A stretch of 64,000 nt of DNA from the NCBI RefSeq assembly GCF_000304335.1, contig NZ_CAJF01000005.1, forward strand, positions 1 through 64,000. The letters run 5' to 3'. The notes under the pieces were generated by a model that searched no databases, had not been told where the DNA came from, and was given only the letters and a program-made list of their open reading frames with translations. Below, in pieces: positions 8,088-16,308 of the stretch (positions are counted from its first letter, which is position 1; each line of letters starts with the position of its first letter). A program made the position numbers and the translations under genes. Origin of the DNA: Microbacterium yannicii PS01 (GTDB lineage Bacteria; Actinomycetota; Actinomycetes; Actinomycetales; Microbacteriaceae).

Positions 8088-9038
8088 TCATAGCTGAGGC
8101 GAATCGTCGGCGATGAGCCGTCGTGAGTGACGCGCTCGGTCGACGATGAAGCCCAAGAGGGTGAGAGCTGCTCGGCCGAGCGCACCGTGCGGATCGAACG
8201 ACGGGTCATAGGACGCCACGGTCGCCGAACCGATCCGCACGAAGTCGGATGCCAGTCCGATGACATCACGGACGTCGCCGGCCGAGAGCCCACCCGGCGC
8301 CGCGTACTGATTTGCCGGCGCGATGGAAGGGTCGAGCACGTCGAGGTCGACGTGCAGGTGGACGACATCCACCCGTTCCGCGAGAGCTCGAACAGCCGCG
8401 CGGAGTTCACCGGCATCCGAGCAGCTCGGCCCGAACACGGACAGACCGGACTCACCGAGGACCGTACGCTGAGCATCGGTGAGGTCCCGTACGCCGACGA
8501 GGACGACGTCTTCTTCAGGCAGAGGGCGAAAACCGGGGATGCGTGAGGTGGCAGCATGCCAGCAGCGACCTACCGCCATGGCGAGGCCCTGGCCATCGAG
8601 GAAGCCGGCACCGTCCTCATCGGGAGAGTTGAAGTCGCCGTGCGCGTCCATCCAGATGAGACCGACGCGCTCACAGGTAGCAGTCAGTCCCGCGAGAGCG
8701 CCCACGGTGGCGTTGCAGTTCCCCGCCAGCAGAAGTGGAAAAGCACCGCTCCGACGAGCTGTGCTCGTCGCCTCCGCGATCACACGGTGCAGTTCGAATG
8801 CTGTCGCCAATTCCGATCGCCATTCGGAGATCGGTTCGAGCTCGACCTCGAGCACGTTGTGACCGCTCTCACGCAGCACCCGAGCTGCGCCGGCAATCTG
8901 CAGCGCCCGCGGCCCGGCGCCCATCCGCTCGTCGAATCGTCCTGAGTCGTACGGCGCGACGAGGAGATGAACCGAAGCAGAGGAGGGCGCCCCGATGTCG
9001 TGGGGCGCCCTTCTTCCGCGGGACACTTCCTCTTCCAC
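8088..9038 (-). CDS. Arginase-family protein lacking one metal histidine
   Basis: Ureohydrolase-fold protein of up to 316 residues. Metal-site motifs visible: DAHGDFN (ligands D, H, D) and HVDLDVLDP (D, D). The usual GGDHS motif reads GNCNA, so the metal-binding histidine is replaced by Cys or Asn. Arginase, agmatinase and formiminoglutamase proper carry that histidine, so the substrate is uncertain. The start is unclear: GTG at 9038 lacks a ribosome binding site, and a GC-rich hairpin (8985-9010) lies inside the first 20 codons, but the first beta strand (VHLLVAPYDSGR) requires a start upstream of it. A distant paralogue with a similar substitution is at 47890. Confidence 0.8.
   Translation of the reverse strand: MEEEVSRGRRAPHDIGAPSSASVHLLVAPYDSGRFDERMGAGPRALQIAGAARVLRESGHNVLEVELEPISEWRSELATAFELHRVIAEATSTARRSGAFPLLLAGNCNATVGALAGLTATCERVGLIWMDAHGDFNSPDEDGAGFLDGQGLAMAVGRCWHAATSRIPGFRPLPEEDVVLVGVRDLTDAQRTVLGESGLSVFGPSCSDAGELRAAVRALAERVDVVHLHVDLDVLDPSIAPANQYAAPGGLSAGDVRDVIGLASDFVRIGSATVASYDPSFDPHGALGRAALTLLGFIVDRARHSRRLIADDSPQL
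8985..9010. terminator. Terminator-like hairpin
   Basis: GGGCGCCCC, an 8-base loop and GGGGCGCCC, followed on the plus strand by TTCTT. It lies just downstream of the minus-strand antitoxin gene but inside the predicted first codons of the arginase-family gene. It may attenuate read-through from the antitoxin gene. Structure seen; function inferred. Confidence 0.45.
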
Positions 9039-9050
9039 GGAGATCGACTG

Positions 9051-9239
9051 TTATCGCTCGTCGCCGATCTTGGAATCGGCTGCTTTCTCACCCGCGTCGG
9101 TCTTCTCGTCGAAGCGGCCTCCGGTCGCCGCATCCGCTCCTTCGCCGGCTTTGTCGATCGCGGCGTCAGATGCCTGTTCTCCCTTCTCGCCGCTGACCGC
9201 GTCCTTGGCTTTGTCGCCGAGATCTCCTAGATCCGCCAT
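9051..9239 (-). CDS. MT0933/Rv0909-like antitoxin-family protein
   Basis: A 62-residue, highly charged, Ala/Lys/Asp-rich protein: MADLGDLGDKAKDAVSGEKG followed by IDKAGEGADAATGGRFDEKTD. This matches the MT0933 antitoxin family, whose M. tuberculosis member Rv0909 pairs with toxin Rv0910. No Rv0910-like (SRPBCC-fold) gene is adjacent, so an antitoxin role is doubtful; solitary members are common in actinobacteria and may be general stress proteins. A strong ribosome binding site (GGAAGGGAAG) precedes the ATG. Confidence 0.8.
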   Translation of the reverse strand: MADLGDLGDKAKDAVSGEKGEQASDAAIDKAGEGADAATGGRFDEKTDAGEKAADSKIGDER

Positions 9240-9500
9240 TGCTTCCCTTCCTCGCTTCCCGTGCTCACGGGCTGGTGCAAGCGTGCTCTCCGCGCGGCGC
9301 TCGGCACCCGGGGGTTGACAGGGGCCCGCCAGGCGCGACCGAGCTCATTCGCGGAGCGAGAGCTCGCCACGCTGGCGCCCGCGCCGCGCGGAGACGAATC
9401 GATCGACCGTAGGTCGGCCGCGACGGCGGGCACCTCCTGTCGTCTGCGGGACGTTGTCAAGCCCGTACCCGTCCTTTCGAGGCGGCCGGACCATGGTGCG

Positions 9501-9833
9501 ATGAAGCACCTCTCCTTCGCGGACAAGACGATCTTCGTGGACGATGATGCCGCCGATTGCCTGGTCGAGTACACCGCGCTGCTCGGCGCCGAGCAGACGG
9601 CCGACTCCGTCCGGCTGCGTGCGATCGGGCAGGACGGCAATGAGGTCGATGTCGATTTCGTCCTGAACTCCGCTACCAACCTGGTCGCCGAGTCGACCAA
9701 CTCGAGCCTTCAACCGCCAACGAACAAGGAGGCTGTCGACTACATGCGTTCCAGGATCGCAGCGATCCGCAACCCGCCTCCTATCCAGGCGTCCGATGAG
9801 CTCTACCTCGTCCAAGACGAGGACATCGCCTGA
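9501..9833 (+). CDS. Conserved hypothetical protein (110 aa)
   Basis: A 110-residue acidic protein starting MKHLSFADKTIFVDDDAADC. I recognise the general pattern (a short beta-rich N-terminus, then DSVRLRAIGQDGNEVDVDFVLN) from uncharacterised Microbacteriaceae proteins but know no function. No transmembrane segment or signal peptide. The ATG at 9501 starts the conserved part; an upstream in-frame extension to 9261 is of poor composition. The 260 bases between 9240 and 9500 hold nothing else that I can support. Confidence 0.65.
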   Translation: MKHLSFADKTIFVDDDAADCLVEYTALLGAEQTADSVRLRAIGQDGNEVDVDFVLNSATNLVAESTNSSLQPPTNKEAVDYMRSRIAAIRNPPPIQASDELYLVQDEDIA

Positions 9834-9857
9834 CTCGCACGAACGTGATCGGCTCGG

Positions 9858-10088
9858 TCACCGCGAGCGCTCTTGCTCCTTCAGCGCGAAGTCGGAGATC
9901 GGATCAAGCACGATACGGGCGCCGCGAGTGATCAAGAGGTGCACATCAGCCCGCTCCCCCGGCTCGCGAACCGGAAGCCACCCACCGCCGGCAGCCAGAC
10001 TCGCATTGATCTCGCGCTGCACCTGAGCGACCTCCCGCTCGGCCACGATGTACTCGCGGTCTCCGTAGGTGATCTCGATGCGATTCAT
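9858..10088 (-). CDS. Small conserved hypothetical protein
   Basis: A 76-residue soluble protein, MNRIEITYGDREYIVAEREV, which looks like a compact alpha/beta unit: a strand pair, a helix (VAQVQREINASLAAGG), then VHLLITRGARIVLDPISDF. AAGGGGGCG just before the ATG is a good ribosome binding site. It converges with the gene at 9501. The fold suggests a small nucleic-acid or cofactor-binding unit, but there is no evidence of function. Confidence 0.6.
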   Translation of the reverse strand: MNRIEITYGDREYIVAEREVAQVQREINASLAAGGGWLPVREPGERADVHLLITRGARIVLDPISDFALKEQERSR

Positions 10089-10483
10089 TTCGCCCCCTTG
10101 AGTTCAGCGCTCAAGTTAGCCGTTCGAATACATGGCGAAGCAATGCGAGAGCAAGCCTGAGTCGATGCTGATCTCACCCTGAGTCGCCGCTTCGGAGTCC
10201 ACGCGAGCGCAGCTGTCATGAGATGGCGGCGAACGTCCGACCCTCAGTTCCCGAACTGACGTGCAAGGGCTTCCCGGAGCCGGCTAGCAGCGATCTCCGC
10301 GTCTTCGCGTGAGGGTGAATGGACCCTCTCTCGGCACCGTGGTTCAGCGCCGGAACCGGCACCTTCACCTGCAGGCGCGATGCGCGTACGTTGGTGGAAT
10401 CGGCGCAGCGTTCGACCCGGTCTGAGCCGTCAACGCTCGGTGATCGAGCGTGGCCGATCACTCAGTGAAGGGCTCCGAGAACA
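10089..10483. other. Intergenic region, no gene seen
   Basis: 395 bases between the divergent genes at 9858 (minus) and 10484 (plus). No open frame with credible composition and start. It should contain both promoters, but I could not pick out convincing boxes. Confidence 0.5.
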
Positions 10484-11206
10484 GTGAGCGACGAATCTGG
10501 TGCATGGCCCGGTGAGGAGTTGTCCACCGTGTTCGCGCGTCTGGCCGACGCGTTGGACCCCCGCCACGACGTGATCGACACCATGGATCTGCTCGTTCAG
10601 GCCGCTGTCAGACACACCGCTGCCGTAGAGGCGGGCATCGTGTTGGCCGATATGGAGGGGACGCTGCACGTGGTGGGCTCGACGAGCGAGCGCACCAGCG
10701 ACGTGGAGGAGATGGAGCTCGGAATCGAGCAGGGCCCATGTCTGGACAGCTATCGGATGGGCATGGTCGTAGATACCCCGGACCTGAACGAGGCGCGGCA
10801 ACGCTGGCCGGAGTTCGTCCAGATCGCTGAACAGCGTGGGTTCCGAGCGGGCTATGCCGTGCCGCTCACGTTGCGCGGACAGCACTTGGGAGCGGTGAAC
10901 CTGTTCTTCGACCGTGTGCACGGCTTCACCGACCAAGACGCAGCGGTCGCACAGGCTCTGGCCCAGTTCGCGACCATCGGCATCATCCAGCGCCGAGCCC
11001 TCGCAGACCGCGCCGACCGAGCCTCACAGCTTCAACATGCTCTGGACAGCAGAGTTGTGATCGAGCAAGCCAAGGGCGCGCTCGCGTTCCAGCGGAATGT
11101 GCCCATCGACGAGGCGTTCACGCTGCTGCGCGGGCACGCTCGCAGCACCGGCACGCGGCTCCACGATGTGGCTGAGCAGATCGTCAATCAGCGCATCGAC
11201 ATCTGA
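10484..11206 (+). CDS. GAF and ANTAR domain RNA-binding antiterminator
   Basis: A 240-residue regulator. Residues about 25-165 form a GAF sensor domain (GIEQGPCLDSYRMGMVV, FRAGYAVPLTLRGQHLGAVNLFF). The C-terminal 65 residues are an ANTAR domain (LQHALDSRVVIEQAKGALAFQRNVPIDEAFTLLRGHAR) with the conserved IEQAKG helix and the A-Q-Y/A-F pattern that binds tandem stem-loops in nascent RNA to prevent termination. This pairing is common in actinobacteria and links small-molecule or redox sensing to antitermination. Starts at GTG 10484 with a weak GAAGGG site upstream. The RNA target is not visible in the window. Confidence 0.88.
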   Translation: MSDESGAWPGEELSTVFARLADALDPRHDVIDTMDLLVQAAVRHTAAVEAGIVLADMEGTLHVVGSTSERTSDVEEMELGIEQGPCLDSYRMGMVVDTPDLNEARQRWPEFVQIAEQRGFRAGYAVPLTLRGQHLGAVNLFFDRVHGFTDQDAAVAQALAQFATIGIIQRRALADRADRASQLQHALDSRVVIEQAKGALAFQRNVPIDEAFTLLRGHARSTGTRLHDVAEQIVNQRIDI

Positions 11207-11277
11207 CAGGCGTCGCAAACCCGGTCGGGGCTCTTTCCCCACTGGACGTGCCATCGGTGACCACAGAGGATCGAGGC

Positions 11278-11607
11278 ATGACTCAGGTTCCGTCACCCAT
11301 CGCAGCCTTCATCGACGCCACCAACACGGGCGACTCCGACGCGTTCGTCGCCATCTTCGCCGAGGATGGCTCACTCGAGGACTGGGGTCGGATAGCGCGC
11401 GGCCGTGACGGCATCCGCGATTGGGACCGCACCGACAACATAGGCAAGCAGTCGCGCTTCGAGCTCGTCGACATCACCGAGGAAGCGCCACACGACACCT
11501 TTCTCGTACATCTGAAGGTCAGCGGGAACGGGTTCAACGGCACCAGTCCGTTCCGCTTCACGTTGCGCGGCGACCTCATCGAGAGCGTCGAGATCGTGCC
11601 CGACTGA
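11278..11607 (+). CDS. NTF2-like / SnoaL-like protein
   Basis: A 109-residue single-domain protein: PIAAFIDATNTGDSDAFVAIFAEDGSLEDWGR is the typical SnoaL-like opening (helix, then the FAEDG turn), followed by GRDGIRDW and four beta strands ending in DLIESVEIVPD. Members may be small enzymes or binding proteins; substrate unknown. The ATG at 11278 gives the family start; a GTG at 11248 would add 10 residues. Same strand as the GAF-ANTAR gene, about 70 bases downstream. Confidence 0.8.
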   Translation: MTQVPSPIAAFIDATNTGDSDAFVAIFAEDGSLEDWGRIARGRDGIRDWDRTDNIGKQSRFELVDITEEAPHDTFLVHLKVSGNGFNGTSPFRFTLRGDLIESVEIVPD

Positions 11608-11673
11608 GGTCAGTCGGAGACCACGGCAACGTCGCTGTCGATCCGCCGGCGTGGGAGCTGTCACAGTTGTGGC

Positions 11674-12174
11674 GTGGGCGAGAACGTCGAACTCCTGGGT
11701 CCGCATATCCGCAACTACCGAACCGAGGATGCGCCGGCAACGCTGGCGATCTTCCTCGCGGCGATCACAGAGACCGCCGCAGCTGACTACTCACCAGAAC
11801 AGGTTCGGGCGTGGGCGCGGCCCGATCGCCGGAACCTGACCGAATGGGATCTGGCACGGAAGGCCCGGAACACATACGTCGCCTTGATCGTCGACGAGGT
11901 CGTCGGATTCTCTGACGTCTCTGCCACCGGCTATATCGACATGATGTTCGTCTCACCGGCTCAGGCGCGCCGCGGCGTGGCACGCACCCTGCTGATGGAG
12001 TTGGAACGACGGGCACGTGACACCGGTGTCACTCGGCTGACGGCCGATGTGAGCGTCACCGCGCGACCGTTCTTCGAGCGGTTCGGGTTTCACGTGGTCG
12101 CCGAACAGCGCCCCGTGACGGACGGAGTGCGAATGACGAACTTCCGTATGGCGAAGGCGCTCCCGCACGGGTGA
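11674..12174 (+). CDS. GNAT-family N-acetyltransferase
   Basis: A 166-residue protein. IRNYRTEDAPATLAIFLAAI is the GNAT first strand and helix; YIDMMFVSPAQARRGVARTLLMELERRA holds motif A with the acetyl-CoA pyrophosphate loop (QARRGVA, a Q-x-x-R-G-x-A match); ARPFFERFGFHVVAEQ is motif B. Similar to YafP-type acetyltransferases. Substrate unknown. Starts at GTG 11674 without an obvious ribosome binding site. Followed by a strong bidirectional terminator. Confidence 0.85.
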   Translation: MGENVELLGPHIRNYRTEDAPATLAIFLAAITETAAADYSPEQVRAWARPDRRNLTEWDLARKARNTYVALIVDEVVGFSDVSATGYIDMMFVSPAQARRGVARTLLMELERRARDTGVTRLTADVSVTARPFFERFGFHVVAEQRPVTDGVRMTNFRMAKALPHG

Positions 12175-12293
12175 CCGGTGGATGAGCTTCAACGGATCGC
12201 CGAGGACCGATCGATGCGGGCTCGGCGCGACCTGGTCGGCGGCTGACCTGAGGCCGTTGCTCTGGAGGATGCCGAGACCGTCGCCGGAACGAC

Positions 12294-12320
12294 AAAACCC
12301 CCGTTTTACCGGGGGTTTTT
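12294..12320. terminator. Bidirectional intrinsic terminator
   Basis: AAAACCCCC, a short loop and GGGGGTTTTT: a stable hairpin with a T tract on either strand. It ends the acetyltransferase transcript (plus) and lies immediately beyond the 3' end of the tRNA-Met fragment (minus), which is where a tRNA terminator belongs. Confidence 0.9.
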
Positions 12321-12325
12321 CGATG

Positions 12326-12367
12326 TAGCAGGAGCGGGGCTTGAACCCGCGACCTCACGATTATGAG
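12326..12367 (-). other. 3' half of tRNA-Met(CAT): probable att site
   Basis: The minus strand reads, from the anticodon loop CTCATAA (anticodon CAT), the 3' anticodon stem TCGTG, a five-base variable loop, the T arm GCGGG-TTCAAGC-CCCGC, then the acceptor strand TCCTGCT and discriminator A. The 5' side stops being tRNA exactly before the anticodon loop: the bases that should pair with TCGTG read CAGTC. A tRNA broken at the anticodon loop with its terminator still in place is the usual remnant at one end of an element integrated into a tRNA gene. An intact tRNA-Met would be expected at the other end; I did not see one in the window. Confidence 0.85.
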
Positions 12368-12474
12368 GACTGACCAGGGGTTCTTTGTCGATCCAGCCTG
12401 ATCAGAATGCCGCGTGATTCTGCGGATTTAGCTCCATCTCGATCTGCCGCGTAGGGGCTCGTTCTACTTCGTTC

Positions 12475-12496
12475 GTGGGCAAAATGTGGGCAAAAT
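12475..12496. repeat. Two 11-bp direct repeats near the att site
   Basis: GTGGGCAAAAT occurs twice in direct succession. Short direct repeats next to a tRNA att core can be arm-type sites for a tyrosine recombinase. No integrase gene is left here; an IS481-type element begins 30 bases away. Function inferred only. Confidence 0.45.
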
Positions 12497-12525
12497 GTCT
12501 CCACTCGAGAAGTTGACTCGTGTGC

Positions 12526-13521
12526 AACTGACGGACGCCTATGGCAGTGGGGCCGCTGCGTTCTGTTTGAGGCGTTCGTAGGGGGTCTTGGCCGCCGAGG
12601 GCGCCGTGGGGCCGACCGTACTTGTAGTGGTCTTCCCATTGTTGGAGTCGTTCGGCGAACAGGCGGGTGTCGTAAGACCTCGCCTTCGAGGAGTCCGTAG
12701 AACTCGTCGGAGTGGATTCGGTGGGATCTTTCGACCTTGCCGTTGAGGCGTGTGGTGCGGGGTCTGATCTTGACGTGGTCGAAGCTCTTGTCGAGCAGGT
12801 GCCAGTGGAACGCCTGCCCGAATCCGGCACCGTTGTCTGTCTGGACTCGTTCGATCTGGAATGGCAGCTTGGCGAGGACGTGGTCGAGGAACTGGATCGC
12901 GGTCTTCTGGTTGTTGCGTTCGTAGGCGCGTAGCCCCCGGATGCGCGTGTATTCGTCGATCGCGGTGTATTGGTAGTACCGCTTCCTCTTGGCCGTCTGC
13001 CCCAGCGGTTCAATGAACTTCACGTCGACTTGCAGCTGGTGGCCGGGGCGTTGCTTCTCGTACCGCTTCCACCGGGTCTGCGTCCGCTTGTATCGCTGCG
13101 AGGTGGGCAGCCGGCCCAGGCCGAGCTTGTGAAGGATGCGCCACACTCCGGAGGCGCTGATGGTGATGTCGTGATACCTGGCGAGGTGCATCGAGATGTT
13201 CTGCGGCCCGAAGTGGTACTGCTGCCGCAGCCAGAGGATCTTCTCCACCACGTCCGGGACGATCTTGGTGGGCTGGTGGTGCAGGTTGCAGGAGCGGTCC
13301 TTGAGCCCCTCGAACCCCTCCGCGTCCTACCGTCGCTTGCACGCGGCATACGCCTGCCTGCTGATCCCGTAGTACCGGCACGTCGCGGCGACATTCCCGC
13401 CGACTTCCTCGGCGTGCCGCAGTACCGCCAGCTTGTGACTCGCTCGCCGATCAATCGCCCGATCTGACATGGAATCTTCCTCCCAATCGTATGATCCAAC
13501 TGTCAACAACCTCCGTCAGTT
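12526..13521 (-). mobile_element. IS481-family insertion sequence (decayed)
   Basis: About 1 kb bounded by a 10-base perfect inverted repeat, AACTGACGGA (12526-12535) and its complement TCCGTCAGTT (13512-13521), and filled by a single transposase pseudogene. Size and transposase type fit IS481. The ends were read from the inverted repeat only; no target duplication could be confirmed. It lies 160 bases from the broken tRNA-Met. Confidence 0.75.
12539..13470 (-). pseudogene. IS481 transposase, inactivated
   Basis: DDE transposase of the IS481 family. The start (MSDRAIDRRASHKLAVLRHA, wHTH region) is at 13470. After RQAYAACKRR an in-frame TAG (about 13327) interrupts it; the frame then continues through DAEGFEGLKDR, the HTH_21-like segment and the rve core (QVDVKFIEPL, the YTAIDEYTR strand, VQTDNGAGFG, and NGKVERSHR with the final E). 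A frameshift after EFYGLLEGE (about 12675) moves to the frame carrying DTRLFAERLQQWEDHY, and another after RPHGALGG leads to TPYERLKQ and the natural stop at 12539. One stop and two frameshifts mean no functional transposase. Confidence 0.85.
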
Positions 13522-13659
13522 CTAGACTTTCGATAGAAGTCAGGGCGGCGTTCACTCACCACCACGCGCCAACGAGGTCCCGGCGGACCGGTCCAGTTGC
13601 GCTCACCGGCTCTCACCTTCCCTTCGCCCCTGCGGTTTCATGGCCACCGTGGTGAAGGT

Positions 13660-15036
13660 ATGAGCCTCGGTGCGGTCGGCGAAGAGTTCGCGAAGACGGT
13701 CGGCGTGCCGCCTGACTACCTGGATCTCGTGCCGCCCGCGCATGGCGGATCGCCGTGGGCGTCGCAGCTTCCGGTCGGGACGCTCGCCGCGGACAGTGTC
13801 GCGCTCGCGTCGCTCGCGGTGAACGCCGCGTCCGCGGAACGTTTCGGTGTCGATGTGGCCCCCGTCCGCGTGAACCGGAGCCGGATGGCAGCGTCTTTCG
13901 GCAGCGAGCGTGTTTTGCGGGTCAACGGCGAAGCACCGTCGGTGTGGGCGCCACTGTCCGGCTTCTGGATGGCAGCCGACGGCTGGGTGCGTACGCACGC
14001 GAACTACCCGCATCACGAAAGGGCGTTGCGGGTGTTGCTTGGCGTGGAAGGCGCTGCGGGCAAGCCTGAGGTCGCAGCGGCGATTCAGGGCTGGTCGGCG
14101 GTGGAGCTGGAGGACGCGGCCGCGCAGTTCGGTGCTGTCGTCGGCGCGGTGCGTACGGCGGATCGGTGGCGGGAGCACCCGCATGGGCGCATCGTTGACC
14201 AGGCGCCTCTCGTTCAGCGAACCAGGTTCGACGGTGCGGCCCCACGGGGATGGACGCCGGGTGACGCTCCTCTCAGTGGCGTGCGGGTGCTGGACCTCAC
14301 TCGGGTCATCGCCGGCCCGATTGCGGCTCGCGATCTGGCGTTCGCCGGTGCGGAGGTGTTGCGGGTGGACTCGCCGGCGCTGGAGGAGACCGGCTGGATC
14401 CATCTGGACACCGGTCAGGGAAAGCGGTCCACGCTCCTCGACCTCCGGGAGCGGGCGGATGCTGAGACGTTCGACGCTCTCCTGTCGCGGGCCGATGTGG
14501 TGGTCACCGGGTACCGCCCCGGCTCACTGAGTCGCTTCGGGCTCGACCCGGAGTCGCTGGCGGACCGGCACCCGGGCCTGGTGACAGCGTCGGTATCGGC
14601 GTGGGGTACGACCGGCCGCTGGGCGGGACGCAGAGGGTTCGACAGCATCGTCCAGGCCGTCAGCGGTATCGCGATGACCGAAAGCGCCGACGGTTTCACT
14701 CCCGGGGCGCTTCCTGTGCAGGCGTTGGACCATTCCACGGGCCATTTCCTGGCATCCGCTATCGTCCTTGCCCTGGTGGAGCAGCGCCGAGTGGGCGGTT
14801 CCATCGACGTGCAAATGTCGCTCGCACGCACCGCCAAGGCGCTGCTGACTTCGACCGATGACGTCGAGGATGCCGCCCCTGACGTTGTCCTTCCCTTCGT
14901 CGAGCGACAGTTCACGGACGGGCGCCTGTCGTCGCTGACGTACGCTCCTCCGGTGCTGGCGTTCACCGGTGCTCCATCGGACTATCAGCGCGTGGGTGGG
15001 CGCTGGGGCGTGGACGAGGCGGAGTGGGCGAGCTGA
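13660..15036 (+). CDS. CaiB/BaiF family CoA-transferase (family III)
   Basis: A 458-residue protein. The C-terminal two thirds are the family III CoA-transferase fold: PLSGVRVLDLTRVIAGPIAARDLAFAGAEVLRVDSP (CoA-binding opening), the GKRSTLLDLRE strand, VVVTGYRPGSLSRFGLD, and the WGTTGRWAGRRGFDSIVQAVSGI segment. The N-terminal 190 residues resemble a second, degenerate half, as in two-domain members. Enzymes of this family move CoA between carboxylic acids (formyl-CoA, carnitine, mesaconate or bile acid types); the substrate is not clear. Start chosen at ATG 13660. It is the only plus-strand gene before the minus-strand operon that ends at 15061 and may have its own promoter. Confidence 0.8.
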   Translation: MSLGAVGEEFAKTVGVPPDYLDLVPPAHGGSPWASQLPVGTLAADSVALASLAVNAASAERFGVDVAPVRVNRSRMAASFGSERVLRVNGEAPSVWAPLSGFWMAADGWVRTHANYPHHERALRVLLGVEGAAGKPEVAAAIQGWSAVELEDAAAQFGAVVGAVRTADRWREHPHGRIVDQAPLVQRTRFDGAAPRGWTPGDAPLSGVRVLDLTRVIAGPIAARDLAFAGAEVLRVDSPALEETGWIHLDTGQGKRSTLLDLRERADAETFDALLSRADVVVTGYRPGSLSRFGLDPESLADRHPGLVTASVSAWGTTGRWAGRRGFDSIVQAVSGIAMTESADGFTPGALPVQALDHSTGHFLASAIVLALVEQRRVGGSIDVQMSLARTAKALLTSTDDVEDAAPDVVLPFVERQFTDGRLSSLTYAPPVLAFTGAPSDYQRVGGRWGVDEAEWAS

Positions 15037-15060
15037 CCGGATAGGCGGGGCTGGCGCGGC

Positions 15061-15615
15061 TCACCTCTCGTGGCGCGTAGTCCGGTGCAGCCCGACTGCG
15101 AAAGCGGTAAGCAGGTCGCGACCCTGCTGCCAAGCACCGAGGCTTGAGGCTTCGTTGATGTGTCCGTGATCTCCGATGTCGATGTGGCCGGCGCCCCATC
15201 GCGTGGCCATCGACTGCTGGTAGTCGAGGCTGCCGTAGGGGTCCGTCGAGCTCGAGATGACCAGGGCCGGGAAGGGGAGGAATCCGTCCGGTAGTCCGCG
15301 GAAGGTGGACGCCTGCTCAGGAAAGGCGGGTGCGTCGGGGTTCGGGACGGACACCAGGAAGGCACCCGCGACCTCGCTTTCCGAGCGATTCGCCCAGTGC
15401 GCGACGAGGAGGCAACCCAGGCTGTGGGCGACGAGCACAGCACCGGGCGTGCCGGCCACTGCACGTTCGAGGGCGTCCATCCAATCGTCGAGGCGCGGAG
15501 CGTCCCAGGTCGTCGGTTGGAACCTGGCGAAGGCCAGGTCTGACGCTTCCCAGCGGGACTGCCAGTGGTCCGTGCCGGAGCTGTCGATGCCGGGGATGGT
15601 GATGAACGCGGACAT
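15061..15615 (-). CDS. RBBP9/YdeN-family serine hydrolase
   Basis: Small alpha/beta hydrolase of 184 residues. MSAFITIPGIDSSGTDHWQSRWE is the typical YdeN/RBBP9 opening. VLVAHSLGCLLVAHW carries the nucleophile (GHSLG variant, AHSLG); SSTDPYGSLDYQ supplies the acid; GDHGHINEASSLGAW supplies the catalytic histidine. Family members are small serine hydrolases of uncertain substrate. AGAAGGAGAG upstream of ATG 15615 is a good ribosome binding site. Last gene of the minus-strand cluster that starts at 20262. Confidence 0.88.
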   Translation of the reverse strand: MSAFITIPGIDSSGTDHWQSRWEASDLAFARFQPTTWDAPRLDDWMDALERAVAGTPGAVLVAHSLGCLLVAHWANRSESEVAGAFLVSVPNPDAPAFPEQASTFRGLPDGFLPFPALVISSSTDPYGSLDYQQSMATRWGAGHIDIGDHGHINEASSLGAWQQGRDLLTAFAVGLHRTTRHER

Positions 15616-15690
15616 CGCTCTCCTTCTGGTCAGTCTGGTGTGGCGCGTGTGGGTCCTGCCGGTCTTCACCCCCGGCAGGACCCGCGGCGC

Positions 15691-16308
15691 CTACCGTGCG
15701 GCGGGGGCTGCCGGACGGTAAGGCTCTTCCTGCACCGCGTGGGCGAGTACGAGCTTGAGCGCAAGCATGACAGGCAGCCATCCCCACATCTCCGGCATCG
15801 GTGAATAGGCCGAGACCATCGCAACCAGGGCGCAGAAACCGAGAGCGACAGGCCGCTCGAGGTAGAGCGGGACGGATCGAACGATGGCGGTGCCGGCGAG
15901 GATGCCGAGGTACCAGAGCGGCCCCCACCACCACAGGTGCGGCGGGTAGAAGGTGCCGACGATGATGGGGTGGATATGCAGGGAGGTGAAGATCACTGGG
16001 TGCCGGACGAGGCGCCCCAGGGCGGTCCTCTCAGTCGCGGACGGCGGCCCGAAGTGGTCGCGCTTGGCAGCGTTCAGCCCGTTGGCGACCACACCGCCGA
16101 CCACGTCGAAGGCGATGATGGCAGCGACCAGGTAGAGCAGGATGTTCCAGTCGGCCTCGTTCACCCACGCCGCGAGCACGATGAAGACGGCACCAGCGAT
16201 GCCCACTCCGTTGGCGAGGGATTTCTCGGCGCGGGTTGCTCCGGCGCCGAAGAGTGCGTCTGCCTTCGCGTCGGGCGCCCGCCAATCGACCCTGCCGCTC
16301 AATTTCAT
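15691..16308 (-). CDS. Multi-pass membrane protein, unknown function
   Basis: A 205-residue protein with five or six hydrophobic helices (GVGIAGAVFIVLAAWV, ILLYLVAAIIAFDVVGGVV, the segment around PIIVGTFYPPHLWWWGPLWYLGILAGTAIV, VALGFCALVAMV, GWLPVMLALKLVLAHAV). Histidine-rich stretches (FTSLHIHPIIVGT) lie at a membrane edge and could bind metal or heme, but I do not recognise the family. The start overlaps the SDR stop by 4 bases, so it is made with that enzyme. Confidence 0.7.
   Translation of the reverse strand: MKLSGRVDWRAPDAKADALFGAGATRAEKSLANGVGIAGAVFIVLAAWVNEADWNILLYLVAAIIAFDVVGGVVANGLNAAKRDHFGPPSATERTALGRLVRHPVIFTSLHIHPIIVGTFYPPHLWWWGPLWYLGILAGTAIVRSVPLYLERPVALGFCALVAMVSAYSPMPEMWGWLPVMLALKLVLAHAVQEEPYRPAAPAAR

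Noticed and set aside
12402..13013. Separate protein in the IS481 region
   Set aside because: It is the second reading frame of the transposase, which appears because of a frameshift; treated as part of one pseudogene.
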